DNA of 64,000 nucleotides from Medicago truncatula. Its lineage: Eukaryota; Streptophyta; Magnoliopsida; Fabales; Fabaceae. The notes beneath the pieces are model-generated. The model worked only from the letters and a program-made list of their open reading frames with translations, had not been told where the DNA came from and ran no database searches. The translations under genes and the position numbers were made by a program. Where the stretch lies: contig NC_053044.1 of the NCBI RefSeq assembly GCF_003473485.1, forward strand, positions 29,950,091 to 30,014,090, given 5' to 3'. Shown piece by piece: positions 12,392 to 22,662 of the stretch; within the stretch, counting starts at the first letter, position 1; every line of letters starts with the position of its first letter.

Positions 12392-13867
12392 ATGGGATCA
12401 GGTTCCTCACCTTGTGCTTCTTGCAAATTGTTGAGAAGACGTTGCACACAGGAATGTATCTTTGCCCCTTACTTTCCTTCTGATGACCCACGCAAGTTTT
12501 CCATTGTTCATAAGGTTTTTGGTGCTAGCAATATCAGCAAAATGCTGCAGGTCTCATCTCATTCCTTATTTTCTTTTTTATCATTAAATTTTTGTAAGGG
12601 TTAATTTGTTACATATGCTACTATAGAATATGTACAATCAAATCAACAATTGGCTTGTTTGAAAATGTTATACTATATGTTATATGTTATACAAGTTATG
12701 TTTGGAATAACATGTCATTTTTGTAAGGGTTAAAAAATGTATACTATGAAGCATAAACACATACACGGACATCGGATACAACACAGACACCGATAAACCG
12801 ACACAAATAATAATTTGAGAAAATGACGTGATTCACTGTAATTATAGGCGTCGTGTCGGACACCGAAGCGTGTCCGACACCAGAACACCCCTAATTCAAG
12901 GAGTGTTCGTACAATAGGACATAACATGACTTGGTATAAGTTTTTATGAGGTGCATACTTCAATGTTTTAAAACGCAGCAGCGATAACAAAAGTGTCACA
13001 AATCTTAATTAAGGAGAATGATGTTGGAGTCATTCAAAATACTGATGTTGAATTCCAAATCCCAGTCATATACCTTTATTTAAAGACTGCTTCTTTTCCC
13101 ACCATATGAGTTTCTCGCGCGCCCTATGCAGTTTGAATTATAGAATCCGAACGGCATAAACAACCCATAAAAATTTCGGAAAACATGTTGAAATATTTCG
13201 GATTTTAAAATCCAAATAGGACGCGCGAGAAACTCATAGGATGGGAAAAATAACGACCTTATTTAAAGCCCTACACAACGGCCTTATTTAAAATCCTACA
13301 CATTGTTCCAAGTTTCAAGCCCAAAAACTCTTGGCCATGTGCTAAATTTGAGTCTACATTAAGCAAAGGATTGTGACTACTAAAATATTTATCTTTACAA
13401 TATAAATATTTTAATTACTAGCATCTTTTTATTGTACTTGGTTGTGCAATAAACATGACTCAATATTGGTATGTTTTGTAATTTGTTTGCAGGAGCTTCC
13501 AATTCATCAAAGATCAGAAGCAGTGAACAGTTTAGTTTTTGAAGCAAATGCAAGAGTGAGAGATCCTGTTTATGGATGTGTTGGAGCCATATCATACCTT
13601 CAAAGTCAAGTTTCACAATTACAAATGCAACTTGCAATGGCTCAATCAGAGATTCTTTGCATCCAGATGCAACAAGAATCTACTACGGTTACCAACTCAT
13701 TACCAACACATGTTGATGATCAAGATGACAAATTGATGATACTATCTGAAAGTAGTAATTGCTATGGAGTTCTTCCACAATATATTAACTTTCCTTCTTC
13801 TTCTTCCTCATCTTCCAATGTATTCCAAGATTATGAGCCTCTTAAGAGAGAGACTTTTTGGAATTAA
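12392..13867 (+). CDS. LOB-domain (LBD/ASL class I) transcription factor
   Basis: Two exons, 12392-12550 and 13493-13867, joined in phase 0 with GT-AG borders, encode 177 residues. The LOB domain is complete. The zinc-finger-like C block is C8-x2-C11-x6-C18-x3-C22. A GAS block follows (from about residue 36, FSIVHKVFGASNISKMLQ), with the exon junction right after it and ELPIHQRSEAVNSLVFEANA and RVRDPVYGC next. A leucine-zipper-like coiled coil covers about residues 83-103. The C-terminal half is acidic and serine-rich (a run of seven Ser) and variable, as usual. The domain resembles the class I LBD3/LBD4/LBD12 group. These are nuclear DNA-binding regulators of organ boundaries and vascular or meristem development. 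The exact orthologue cannot be fixed by eye. The 0.94-kb intron carries two repeat elements. Confidence 0.93.
12765..12895. repeat. GTGTCGGACAC-family repeat in LOB-gene intron
   Basis: The segment runs from ACACGGACATCGGATAC to GTCGGACACCGAAGCGTG with a further GTCCGACACC, around an AT-rich core with TTTGAGAAAATGACGTG. It is the same family as the repeat in the DFO-like intron, and partly matches the extra DNA upstream of receptor kinase A. Confidence 0.45.
13086..13258. mobile_element. MITE with about 40-bp inverted ends in LOB-gene intron (Mutator-like candidate)
   Basis: The left arm contains ATGAGTTTCTCGCGCGCC and the right arm its near-perfect complement GGACGCGCGAGAAACTCAT. Similarity extends outwards through TTTTCCCA to about 40 bases. 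The element is flanked by a perfect 10-bp repeat TTATTTAAAG (13076-13085 and 13259-13268), in the range of Mutator-like duplications (9-11 bp). A third, partial copy of that flank near 13282 is a caution. Confidence 0.6.
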
Positions 13868-15743
13868 TTTGACAACTAATTTCTTCAATGAAAATTTAAA
13901 CTTTTTTATTTCACTTATGTTGCTCTAATTAGAATAAATTACCTTTTTCTCTTCTTAATACACTGATTTTTTTAATTAATTTAAAATTTAGTCAAGAGAT
14001 ACGCAAAGTTTAGGTAGAGATTGTTTCAATTAAAGATTGAATTTATGTAGTACTATGTAAGCAGATTTGTTATTGCATAAAACACATTGCTAGTTACTTC
14101 AGTTCAACCTTAATTGAAATAGAATGTGGAAGGCCTAACTCAATCGACAATGTTAGGTTTTCTTTGGTTTTTTTTTTACATGAAGATTATAGGAAGAGGA
14201 CGAAGAAGTGCTAAATGGAAGAATATGAATAAATGGAAAGAAAAATTATGTGTTAGTGGTTCACTATTTGATTCAATGGTCTTTTATGATCCAAGAGTCT
14301 ATTTTGTTTTGAACATGATCAAACAGATAAAATTAAATAATTACTAAAGTCTACGGTGTATCACATACAATGTTGATCCACCTTAGACATTATAAGTTAA
14401 AATTAACGGAATGAGACCAAATTGACAAACGGATATGGAATTAAGGGACTAAAATGGAACTTTTATTAATTAGAGGACCAAAATGAAACAAAAAAATTAT
14501 TTAGAGGACCAGATATGCAATTAAGTGGTGAGATGCATTTGTCAATAATATAGGAAATCAATGGAATAACACCAATCAATTAGAGTTTTATATGATAATA
14601 TTACAATAACATTACTTAACAAAATAAATCTCTACATCTTATTCTAGAATGATTCCACTCTTGTCATGAATCAAAGGATTTCATGGTTCTAGATCAAATG
14701 CGATGGAAAGGTAGATTGTGTAATTCTCCCTAAGAGTCATCACAAAGATAGAAAATGAATAAAAGATATGAAAATGGTACAATGGTGAGAGTTATTTATA
14801 GGGGTGAGTTAGTCTAACTAACTCTTAACTACCTAACTAACCAACTAACCATAATTTACATATTAACTAACTATGGTTAATTCACTATACTGTAATAGTC
14901 CCCCTCAAACTCAATGGAAAAATTCACCAATTTGAGTTTGAAAATACAATGATTCACTATACTGCAGTGACTAAGTAAAATCGAGGGTAAAACAAGTAAA
15001 TGACAAAAAATGATAGGAAAACATAGAACACCCAGATTGTGTTAAATTGCCTCAACAATTCTAGAAATCCAACCAAACTAAGCAAACATGTTAAATTGCC
15101 TCAACAAAGCATACACACTACTCACATATGTTCATAGTAGTTTAGACATATGAGTATCCTAGGCCAATCCCAAGAAATCACAATATCATGCTAAATTCGT
15201 CTCATTCTACGGTCAAATCATTCTAAACAATCTCGACCACACAAATTAGATTGGACGGTACTAAATTGTTACAACGTCCTATTGTAACAGTAGGAAATCC
15301 AGATCCGTATTTTTGTGAGTGTGCCTTAATAAATTTGCTTTTATATTTATTATTATTATTATTTAAATTTAAATTTAAGAGGAGGATAATACTTTATATT
15401 TAATTGCTTAAAACTAGTTGACGATTTTTTTTTGTCATATAATCTAATCGAAATAAATTCACTTTTTAAAAATAAATAAATGAGATATATAGGGTTCATA
15501 CTCAACCATACAATATAATGCGATATTCATATTATAAGTGAATTTTCTATCAAGTAAGTTAAACTTATATGTTACTAAACAATATTTTACCTTTGTTATA
15601 ACAGTCTTGTTAATCGGTGCCTCCGAGCCACGGGTTAAAAAACTAAAAATAGAAAAAAAATTAAAAGATTTGTATTGAAAAAAGTAATTTTCAACTTTTA
15701 AAATGTATATAATACACAATTTCTAAAATAATATTTTCTTTTA
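13868..15743. other. Intergenic region with a decayed retroelement LTR
   Basis: No gene recognised. The segment at 14380-14530 has 'agggactaaaatgg' and 'gaggaccaaaatg' phrases of a decayed inverted-repeat element. About 14560-14912 looks like an LTR remnant (listed separately). The remainder is AT-rich spacer. Confidence 0.5.
14560..14912 (-). mobile_element. Possible truncated copia-type LTR next to a polypurine tract
   Basis: Read on the minus strand, TTGAGTTTGAGGGGGA (near 14900-14917) looks like a polypurine tract. It is followed by TATTACAGTATAG..., repetitive TTAGTTAG units and CCCTATAAATAACTC, a good TATA box, as in a small LTR. The start is TA rather than TG and no partner LTR or target duplication is visible. 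This is an inference from layout. Confidence 0.35.
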
Positions 15744-16026
15744 GGCTTATATATGTCATTAGTCCTTGCAGTTACACCATTTTTTGGGTTTGGTCCTTGC
15801 ACTTTTTTTTATTTGGTTTTAGTCCCTACACTTTATAAAAGAATTGGTTTTGGTCCCTGCCGTAGCACTCCGTTAACTTTCACTTTTTTTATTTTAACAT
15901 CTGACTAGCGGCAGGGACCAAAACTATTTCTTTTATAAAGTGCAAGGACTAAAACCAAACAAAAAAAAGTGCAAGGACCAAACCCAAAAATGGTGTAAGT
16001 GCAAGGACTAATGACATATATAAGCC
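15744..16026. mobile_element. Long-TIR Mutator-like MITE with 9-bp target duplication
   Basis: A 283-bp element whose two arms of about 115 bp (15744-15861 and about 15910-16026) are nearly perfect inverted copies. It starts GGCTTATATATGTCATTAG and ends with the complement, and is flanked by perfect TTTCTTTTA repeats (15735-15743 and 16027-16035). A 9-bp duplication with long inverted ends fits Mutator-like elements. The arms contain 'TTGGTCCTTGCAC'-type phrases. Confidence 0.75.
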
Positions 16027-16504
16027 TTTCTTTTATAATTCCTTAACAAGTGTCTTCGAGACACTCTTTAACATTTTAGGTCTTATAATCGAGAAAGTGG
16101 ATTCTTTATGGTGGACCATGTTTAGGATGACCGACTAGATGCAATTGACCACTAATTGTAAGATTTGATAACGCGTGTCATGAAAATTAGGCCAATAAAG
16201 ACATTGATTGTAGGGACCTTACCTAATATCATGATATGACACTGTTTTGTTTTGGGACCCTTTCAATTTCTCTCCACAACCTCATTACCAGTAGTAGTAA
16301 CACTTTTGTTTCTTGGGCAGTTTGAAAATCATAATGAAAAAAGTATAGAAAAAAAAAAAAGAAGGGATGATTGTATACCTTTTATGAGTTTAGCAAATCA
16401 CAACAATCATTTACTATATGCGATTTATAAGTGGTTAGAATTAAAGTTTAATAATTTTTATGATCTAATATCTTTTGTTATTGAGTGATAATGTAAAATT
16501 TGAA

Positions 16505-16683
16505 TGAGAAATAATATTTGTACAATCATTTTATTATAACTCTTTGACAACTTTTTTTTTCATATTCACATTATATTCTTATTCTCTCTTCTTTTTTCTC
16601 TCTCTATTGTTTTGGACCAATGAAAAATGAGAAAATGAAAGTTGTCATCATAGTTGTCCTAAATGGTTGTACATATATCACTA
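16505..16683. mobile_element. MITE, family GAGAAATRATATTTGTACAA, copy 1
   Basis: The left end GAGAAATAATATTTGTACAA pairs with the reverse complement of the right end (GTGATATATGTACAACCATT). The core has TGTGACAAC-like and TTCTCTCTC motifs shared with two other copies at about 16690-16805 and 20075-20252. Confidence 0.5.
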
Positions 16684-16689
16684 CTGAAT

Positions 16690-16805
16690 TTGAGAAATGA
16701 TATTTGTACAATCACTTTGTTACAATTTTGTGACAACTTTTTTTTTTTCATACTCACATTATATTCTTATTATCTCTCTTCCTTTTTCTCTCTCTATAAA
16801 CATTC
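16690..16805. mobile_element. Truncated second copy of the GAGAAATRATATTTG MITE
   Basis: Starts TTGAGAAATGATATTTGTAC and continues with TTTTGTGACAACTTT and CATACTCACATTATATTC, parallel to copy 1, but lacks the right-hand inverted end. It sits directly behind copy 1 in the same orientation. Confidence 0.45.
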
Positions 16806-17760
16806 TCAAAACTTGATAAAGTGTAAAGTGGAAAAATTAATAACTGTTATTGTAACAAACTCATGATTTATTATGATGTATATACAATTTTCACTCTTAA
16901 TTTATTAATTAACAATTGATATTGTTCATTTTAAAAAAACTGGATCCGTAAAATTCATACATTCACAATGTATAATTAAAACTTTTTTACCCTAAAAAAA
17001 TAAATTAAAGCATCTATTATCATGCGACCAATTTAAAGAGTTTTTTATGCGATAATTGTTTTAATGTATGTACAAATTAAATTCATATTTAGTTTTTCTT
17101 TTTATTTTTTTAGAGAAAATTCATATTTAGTTGTCTCTGCTATAGTTTAATTATTTAGTTGTTTTTGTTGTTGAAAAGATCTAATTATTTAGTAAGTTTT
17201 ATGTAGCATTTTATGCCTACACTCGCAATCACCATATTTTCTTTTTTATGCGTCTTTATTTGAGTATATGTTGGTCATTAGGTCAATAATAATTACAAAA
17301 ACAATCATATTGAATATGTGTTTGTAGGAAAAAATTATGATTAAAGTCAAATTTTCTTAATGATATACGAAGATTACGATTGATTGTCAATATAAAAAAT
17401 GTGACGATGAAAGTGTATATAAATAAACGGAATTCTATGCAATAATTGTTTGGTTGTAGACGAAGGGACAATTATCATTATGAACTCATGCATACAAAAT
17501 TGAAAATACCGGATTCAAATTCAAACAATAGTTAGGCTAGTTCTTAAGGATTATACAATGTCGACTTTATAGGTAATGAAAAATTTATCTCTAATAATCA
17601 TTTAAAAATAATGATAGATTTCCAAACTCGTGTGAAGTACTTCCAACGATGTACTATCGTTTTCACAATGCTTTCTCACTCCTATATATTCAAGGTATCT
17701 CTATACACTTCAACACCACATCTTGAATTACCAAACAAAGGATTCACATAGATATAAGCC
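16806..17760. other. Intergenic spacer upstream of the CCR-like gene
   Basis: AT-rich, no gene recognised. The proximal promoter of the CCR-like gene has CCTATATATTC near 17682 as a TATA candidate about 75 bases before the ATG. Confidence 0.45.
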
Positions 17761-20700
17761 ATGTCAAAGACAGTTTGTGTGACCGGAGCCAGCGGAGCCA
17801 TCGGATCATGGGTGGTTCGCCTCCTCCTCGAACGAGGCTACACCGTCCATGCCACCATCCAAGATCTTGGTTAGCCACTATATGTATATTGCCCAAGTTT
17901 AATTTATTTCTTCTCCTCACATGATAATAAATGCAAAAACATTACATAAAAATAACACAAGAGTTAATGTTCACAAACACAACTTATGCATGCACTAAGG
18001 TACGTTTGATGAACGATGAATATTGTGACACATAATTTACAGAGGATGAAAATGAGACAAAGCATTTGGAAGCAATGGAAGGAGCAAAGACTCGTCTCAA
18101 ATTTTTTGAAATGGATCTTCTTAACAGTGACTCTATCGCGGCCGCCGTGAAAGGCTGTGCCGGTGTTATACACCTGGCATGTCCTAACATCATCGGTGAA
18201 GTCAAGGACCCCGAGGTTAAGAAACAATTTATTAAAATTTTAAGAAATTTGCATGGTTCAATTTTATATGGTCCACATTAAATTAATTTTGGTGTTGTAT
18301 TATTATAAACGCAGAAGCAAATTTTGGAACCGGCAATTCAAGGAACGGTTAACGTGTTGAAGGTTGCAAAGGAAGCAGGGGTGGAGCGTGTGGTGGCGAC
18401 GTCGTCGATCTCCGCCATCATACCGAGTCCTAGCTGGCCAGCTGATAAGATTAAGGCAGAGGATTGTTGGACGGACCTTGAATATTGCAAGGAAAAGAAG
18501 GTGAGTTTTTTCTAGTTTAACTCAGTTATAATTGATGTTTTCATAATAATATGAAAAAGATCCTCTTTAAGGATTTATGATTAAGAAGTGATTCTCTAAA
18601 AAAAAGAGTAGAATATTGTAATTTCTAATACATTAAATACTTACTATTTTAGATATTTAAATAATGTTCAGAAGACACTCGTTAATATTTTCGTGTGAAA
18701 AATCTTGTTTGAAATATTTATCATCAGGGGTAGGAGGGTATGAAAAAACAGACTAATATTGTCATTGTAATTAAGTCCTTTGTATTAGTCTCTAAAGTTT
18801 ACCACTGTTGATATAAAAAATAAAGTTCACCCTTGGTGGATAGCAGGAATAGAGATAATTTATAGCACTAATTTAATAAAATGTTTCTCACACTCAAAGT
18901 CACATTGATGATGTTGTAATTTTTGGATCTTGAAGAGGCATTCCAATTTTCTCCTTTACAAAAGTGTCTCGCTAAATTAAGGAATATATATTAGTGTTGA
19001 TTATAAGTTATTATTGGTCTCAAATTCTCAAGCAATGCAGAATTTTGTGATGTACCAGAACATTAACATATGTGATTTTATATATCCTAAAAATTTTATT
19101 TCTTTTGAGAAAAGTATATGATCAATTTTTACTTGATCACTTCTTGGAAATTTTTTACTTGATCACAAACCTAAATAGAGAGGTTTTAAACACATTCATG
19201 AATGAATAAAAATAAAAGAAAAAGGAATTAAACAAAGTATATTTTTTAAGTGTGTAAACAATATAAATTTGATGTGACTGCGTCTAACCTAATTCGTTTT
19301 ATTTAAATTTGTGTCCAAGTAAGTGTTGCTTATTATATTAAAATAAATTGCTTCTAGTTTAATTTCACTGATATAGAATTTAAAATATGAAAAGTACCTA
19401 CACTATTAGGAATTGTAGAGTAAAACACGTGTCGTCTATTGTGTGAGTGATACAATAAAGAATCTTCAAGCACATAAAAACAAAAAGTTATTGACAATTT
19501 TTTTTTTGTGTATATTGTTATTGACAAATTTGAATATGTATTTTTCTACTTATTTTTTTCTTTCCAAAAAGCTTAAATAATTAGCTCAATACACCACGTG
19601 TTCTCTATTTTGGATTTACAAATGAAAAATGAAAGCATGAAAGGGACTTTAGCCTTTAGTTGCCCGATATGCTCTACGTGTTGCTCAATAATGCACTCTC
19701 TCTTTTGTACTCCCTCCCTACATCCAACTATATAACGACCATAAATGTTAATAATATATATTTTAACGCATATTTTTCATCACATCTTTTATGATTAATT
19801 AAAAATAAATTTCATCAAATAATACGAGTTTTATATAAATTTGATGGGTTCTATGTGACTTTTAATAAATCAATAAAAGTGTGTTGGAAAATATATTCCA
19901 TTCGATCTCATATGTACTCCATCAAAAAATTAGTAAGAAGTTGATTCACTCACAAGTCATAAGGTCGTGAGTTCAATTCCCGTTGTCGATGTGATGACCT
20001 CATTAATAAATCACGAGGCTTGCCTTGATTATGATAAGTTACAAGAACCAAGAAAGATAATTATGAAAAGACAAGAAGAGAAATGATATTTGAACATTCA
20101 TTTTGTGACAACTTCTCTCTCATACTCACATTATTTTTACTTTATCTCTCTATTGTTTTGATTTCTGTGCAAATACTTACTTTTTCTTTGTAAATTATGG
20201 TTGTCACATTTGTCAACCAAATTAATTGTTCAAATAACACTCCTCTAACAAAAAATCATATATACTCTGCGGTCTTGAGTTAGTCTTCTATGGTCACACG
20301 ATCATATGCACACATACAAAGAGACATTTTTTTAATAATAAAAGATAAAATTATTTTAACATTATGGAGGACAAATGCCTCATTATTTGTGTGCTTAACA
20401 CTATACATTTGGTTTTGGGTTCAGGTAAGTATTTCTCAACGGTCTTATTCAATATTTGAAAATCCAACTCCTCTAAAAATAAAAGCCTCAATTTTATTGA
20501 TGGTGTACCCTTTATGATGTGAAAGGTTAAACTTTTTTTTTTAATAATTCATCACCACATGTTGGAATATAATTTAACCAAATTTTCATTTATTTTTAGA
20601 AAATAAAATCAATTTTAACCATCCAATGACAAATTAATTGATAAGGTTTACATTATGTTGTGGGCCAGTTATACTACCCCATTGCAAAGACACTAGCAGA

Positions 20701-22103
20701 AAAAGCTGGTTGGGAATTTGCTAAAGAGACTGGTTTTGATGTGGTCATGATTAACCCTGGTACAGCATTGGGCCCTTTGATTCCACCAAGAATTAACTCA
20801 AGCATGGCTGTACTTGCTGGTGTTCTCAAAGGTAAATTAATCACAAACTGTGCAAAATATTTGAGTATAAGGTTTACATTTTGGTCGGAGAAATCTATTT
20901 GGATTGGTTTGGTGGTATTGACTTGAGATTGGGAAGTATGCTCTTAGGTTCAATTCTCTCTGATGCCAATTTGAGTGGGTTAATTTAACTTCTTAAAAAA
21001 AACTTTTGGTCAGAGAGTATATGAGCCTCTAATATTTTTTTTTTTTGGGAAAGAATGAGCCTCTAATCTTAATGAACACAAACATCTATAATAACATCTA
21101 TAATGAATGTGACACATTAAAGTTTTATTATTAAATTGTTTTGAGAATTTTTTTTTTTAAAATTTTTTTGAGGCCTAAAACCCTGCCTTAGCTGCTTGGC
21201 ATTTAGGCCGATCTTATATATTATTATGATACGTTGATACTGGATTTCAAACTTAGCATAGTTACACCTCTAATACGACTTCGTGTAAAATACAAATTTT
21301 ATAAGCTACTAGAATGAGGTATTTGGACCTTCTTATTATAGGTGACAAAGAGACATATGAGGACTTCTTCATGGGAATGGCTCATTTTAAAGACATAGCT
21401 TTGGCACATATTTTGGGATTTGAGCAAAAGAAAGCATCTGGAAGGCATTTGTGTGTGGAAGCTATTCGTCACTATAGTGATTTTGTGAATTTGGTTGCAG
21501 AGTTATACCCTGAATATAATGTGGCAAAGTGAGTATATTTCACACACTTACATTTATTTTGGACAAAATTCACTTAATCACAACAATTGAACAAGTACAT
21601 TTTCCTACATTAATATGCAACTTTAAAAATTATTTCAACTTTAAAAATTACATAATTTCGATTGAACATATAATATTTAGATTTTTCACCCAAAAAATAT
21701 AGTATTTGCATTTATATGCATTCATTTTATGTGTTCGAGATGATTTATGTGTATATAACGTCTACAAACTACAACTTCTTCACAATGCAGTGGTCTATAG
21801 AGATGTAGATTTAATGAGAAAAATTTCTCTATCTGAATCAAACGCCTCTGACGCCCATTGCATTGTGCAGCGGATGTAGAATATCCAAATCTAAGGTTTA
21901 TAATTATAACCGATTTGGTAAAAATTAGTGAGTAAATTAAATAAAAGGATTTTTATTATAGGATACCAACGGATACTCAACCTGGATTGTTGAGAGCAAA
22001 GAATGCATCAAAGAAGCTGATTGAATTAGGGTTAGAGTTCACTCCAGCAGAAGAAATTATCAAGGATGCAGTTGAGTGTTTGAAGAGTAGAGGTTTGGTT
22101 TAA
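17761..22103 (+). CDS. Cinnamoyl-CoA reductase-like protein (extended SDR family)
   Basis: Six exons (17761-17869, 18043-18215, 18315-18500, 20669-20831, 21342-21528, 21962-22103) with GT-AG borders and consistent phases give 319 residues. The Rossmann NAD(P)-binding motif is [10 protein letters not shown] near residue 8. The active-site Ser lies in VVATSS (about 124) and Tyr-x3-Lys in YYPIAK (Y159, K163), so the SDR triad is present. The family reduces CoA thioesters or aldehydes with NADPH in the cytosol. The classical CCR signature NWYCYGK is replaced here by KKLYYPIAK, so this is a CCR-like rather than a bona fide lignin CCR, and its substrate is unknown. The C terminus [11 protein letters not shown] matches a 38-bp fragment found behind receptor kinase C. 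Intron 3 is 2.2 kb and holds a MITE; intron 4 has a SINE-like stretch. Confidence 0.9.
20075..20252. mobile_element. MITE of the GAGAAATRATATTTG family in CCR-like intron 3
   Basis: The left end GAGAAATGATATTTGAACAT matches the reverse complement of the right end (GAGTGTTATTTGAACAATTA). The interior has TTTGTGACAACTTCTCTC and CATACTCACATTATTTT, as in the copies near 16.5 and 16.7 kb. Confidence 0.5.
20895..21000 (+). repeat. SINE-like fragment with B-box-like motif in CCR-like intron 4
   Basis: GGTTTGGTGGTATTGACTTG, then AGGTTCAATTCTCTCTGATG and GCCAATTTGAGTGGG, is the usual order in legume tRNA-derived SINEs. It ends in a short A run. Family assignment rests on memory of such repeats. A second, shorter B-box-like stretch (GTGAGTTCAATTCCCG) is at about 19968-19984. 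Confidence 0.4.
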
Positions 22104-22662
22104 CTTGAAGAAACCTATGGGGGCTGAATACAATGTGACATGTGATGATGGTTTTCTCATTGTTCATGTGATTCCCTTTTCTATTTTTAAATTTATGTTG
22201 TGTGCGTATAATTAGCATGTTAAATAAAGGTTCACATGTATTCAGTCACTATAACTATCACATTTGACTAGAATTCTTATATGTGAATTCTTGTGGTTTT
22301 ATAAGATTGGACGGTTTAATCTTCACTACTTAATTGAAAATGCAATTTGTCTATTCTATTTCCTTGAAATTGCTTTGCTTGTCACCTAATTGTTGGTATT
22401 CCAATAACAGTACAAGAAAATTCCAATAATTGATTTAGAAAAGCTTTTTTTTTTTTTTTTTTTTTTGTAGAAAATGAAGTTTTTCCAGCTTGAAATGAGA
22501 TTTTTGGAAGTGAAATAAGAAAATAACAAGTCAATTTTATGACTCCAAATTCAGCAACACTTTCTGGTTTTTTATTCTAGTCATTCTGTGGATTTTCACC
22601 AAGGATATGTATTTCCTTCCTTTTTTATTTTTTTTATATGGCATGATATATAGATGGTGTAC
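22104..22662. other. Spacer between convergent CCR-like gene and receptor kinase A
   Basis: About 0.56 kb holding the 3' ends of two convergent genes. It contains a 22-base T run near 22446-22467. No further feature seen. Confidence 0.5.

Noticed and set aside
12730-12999. 89-codon minus-strand ORF in the LOB intron
   Set aside because: It covers a GTGTCGGACAC-family repeat and has no domain.
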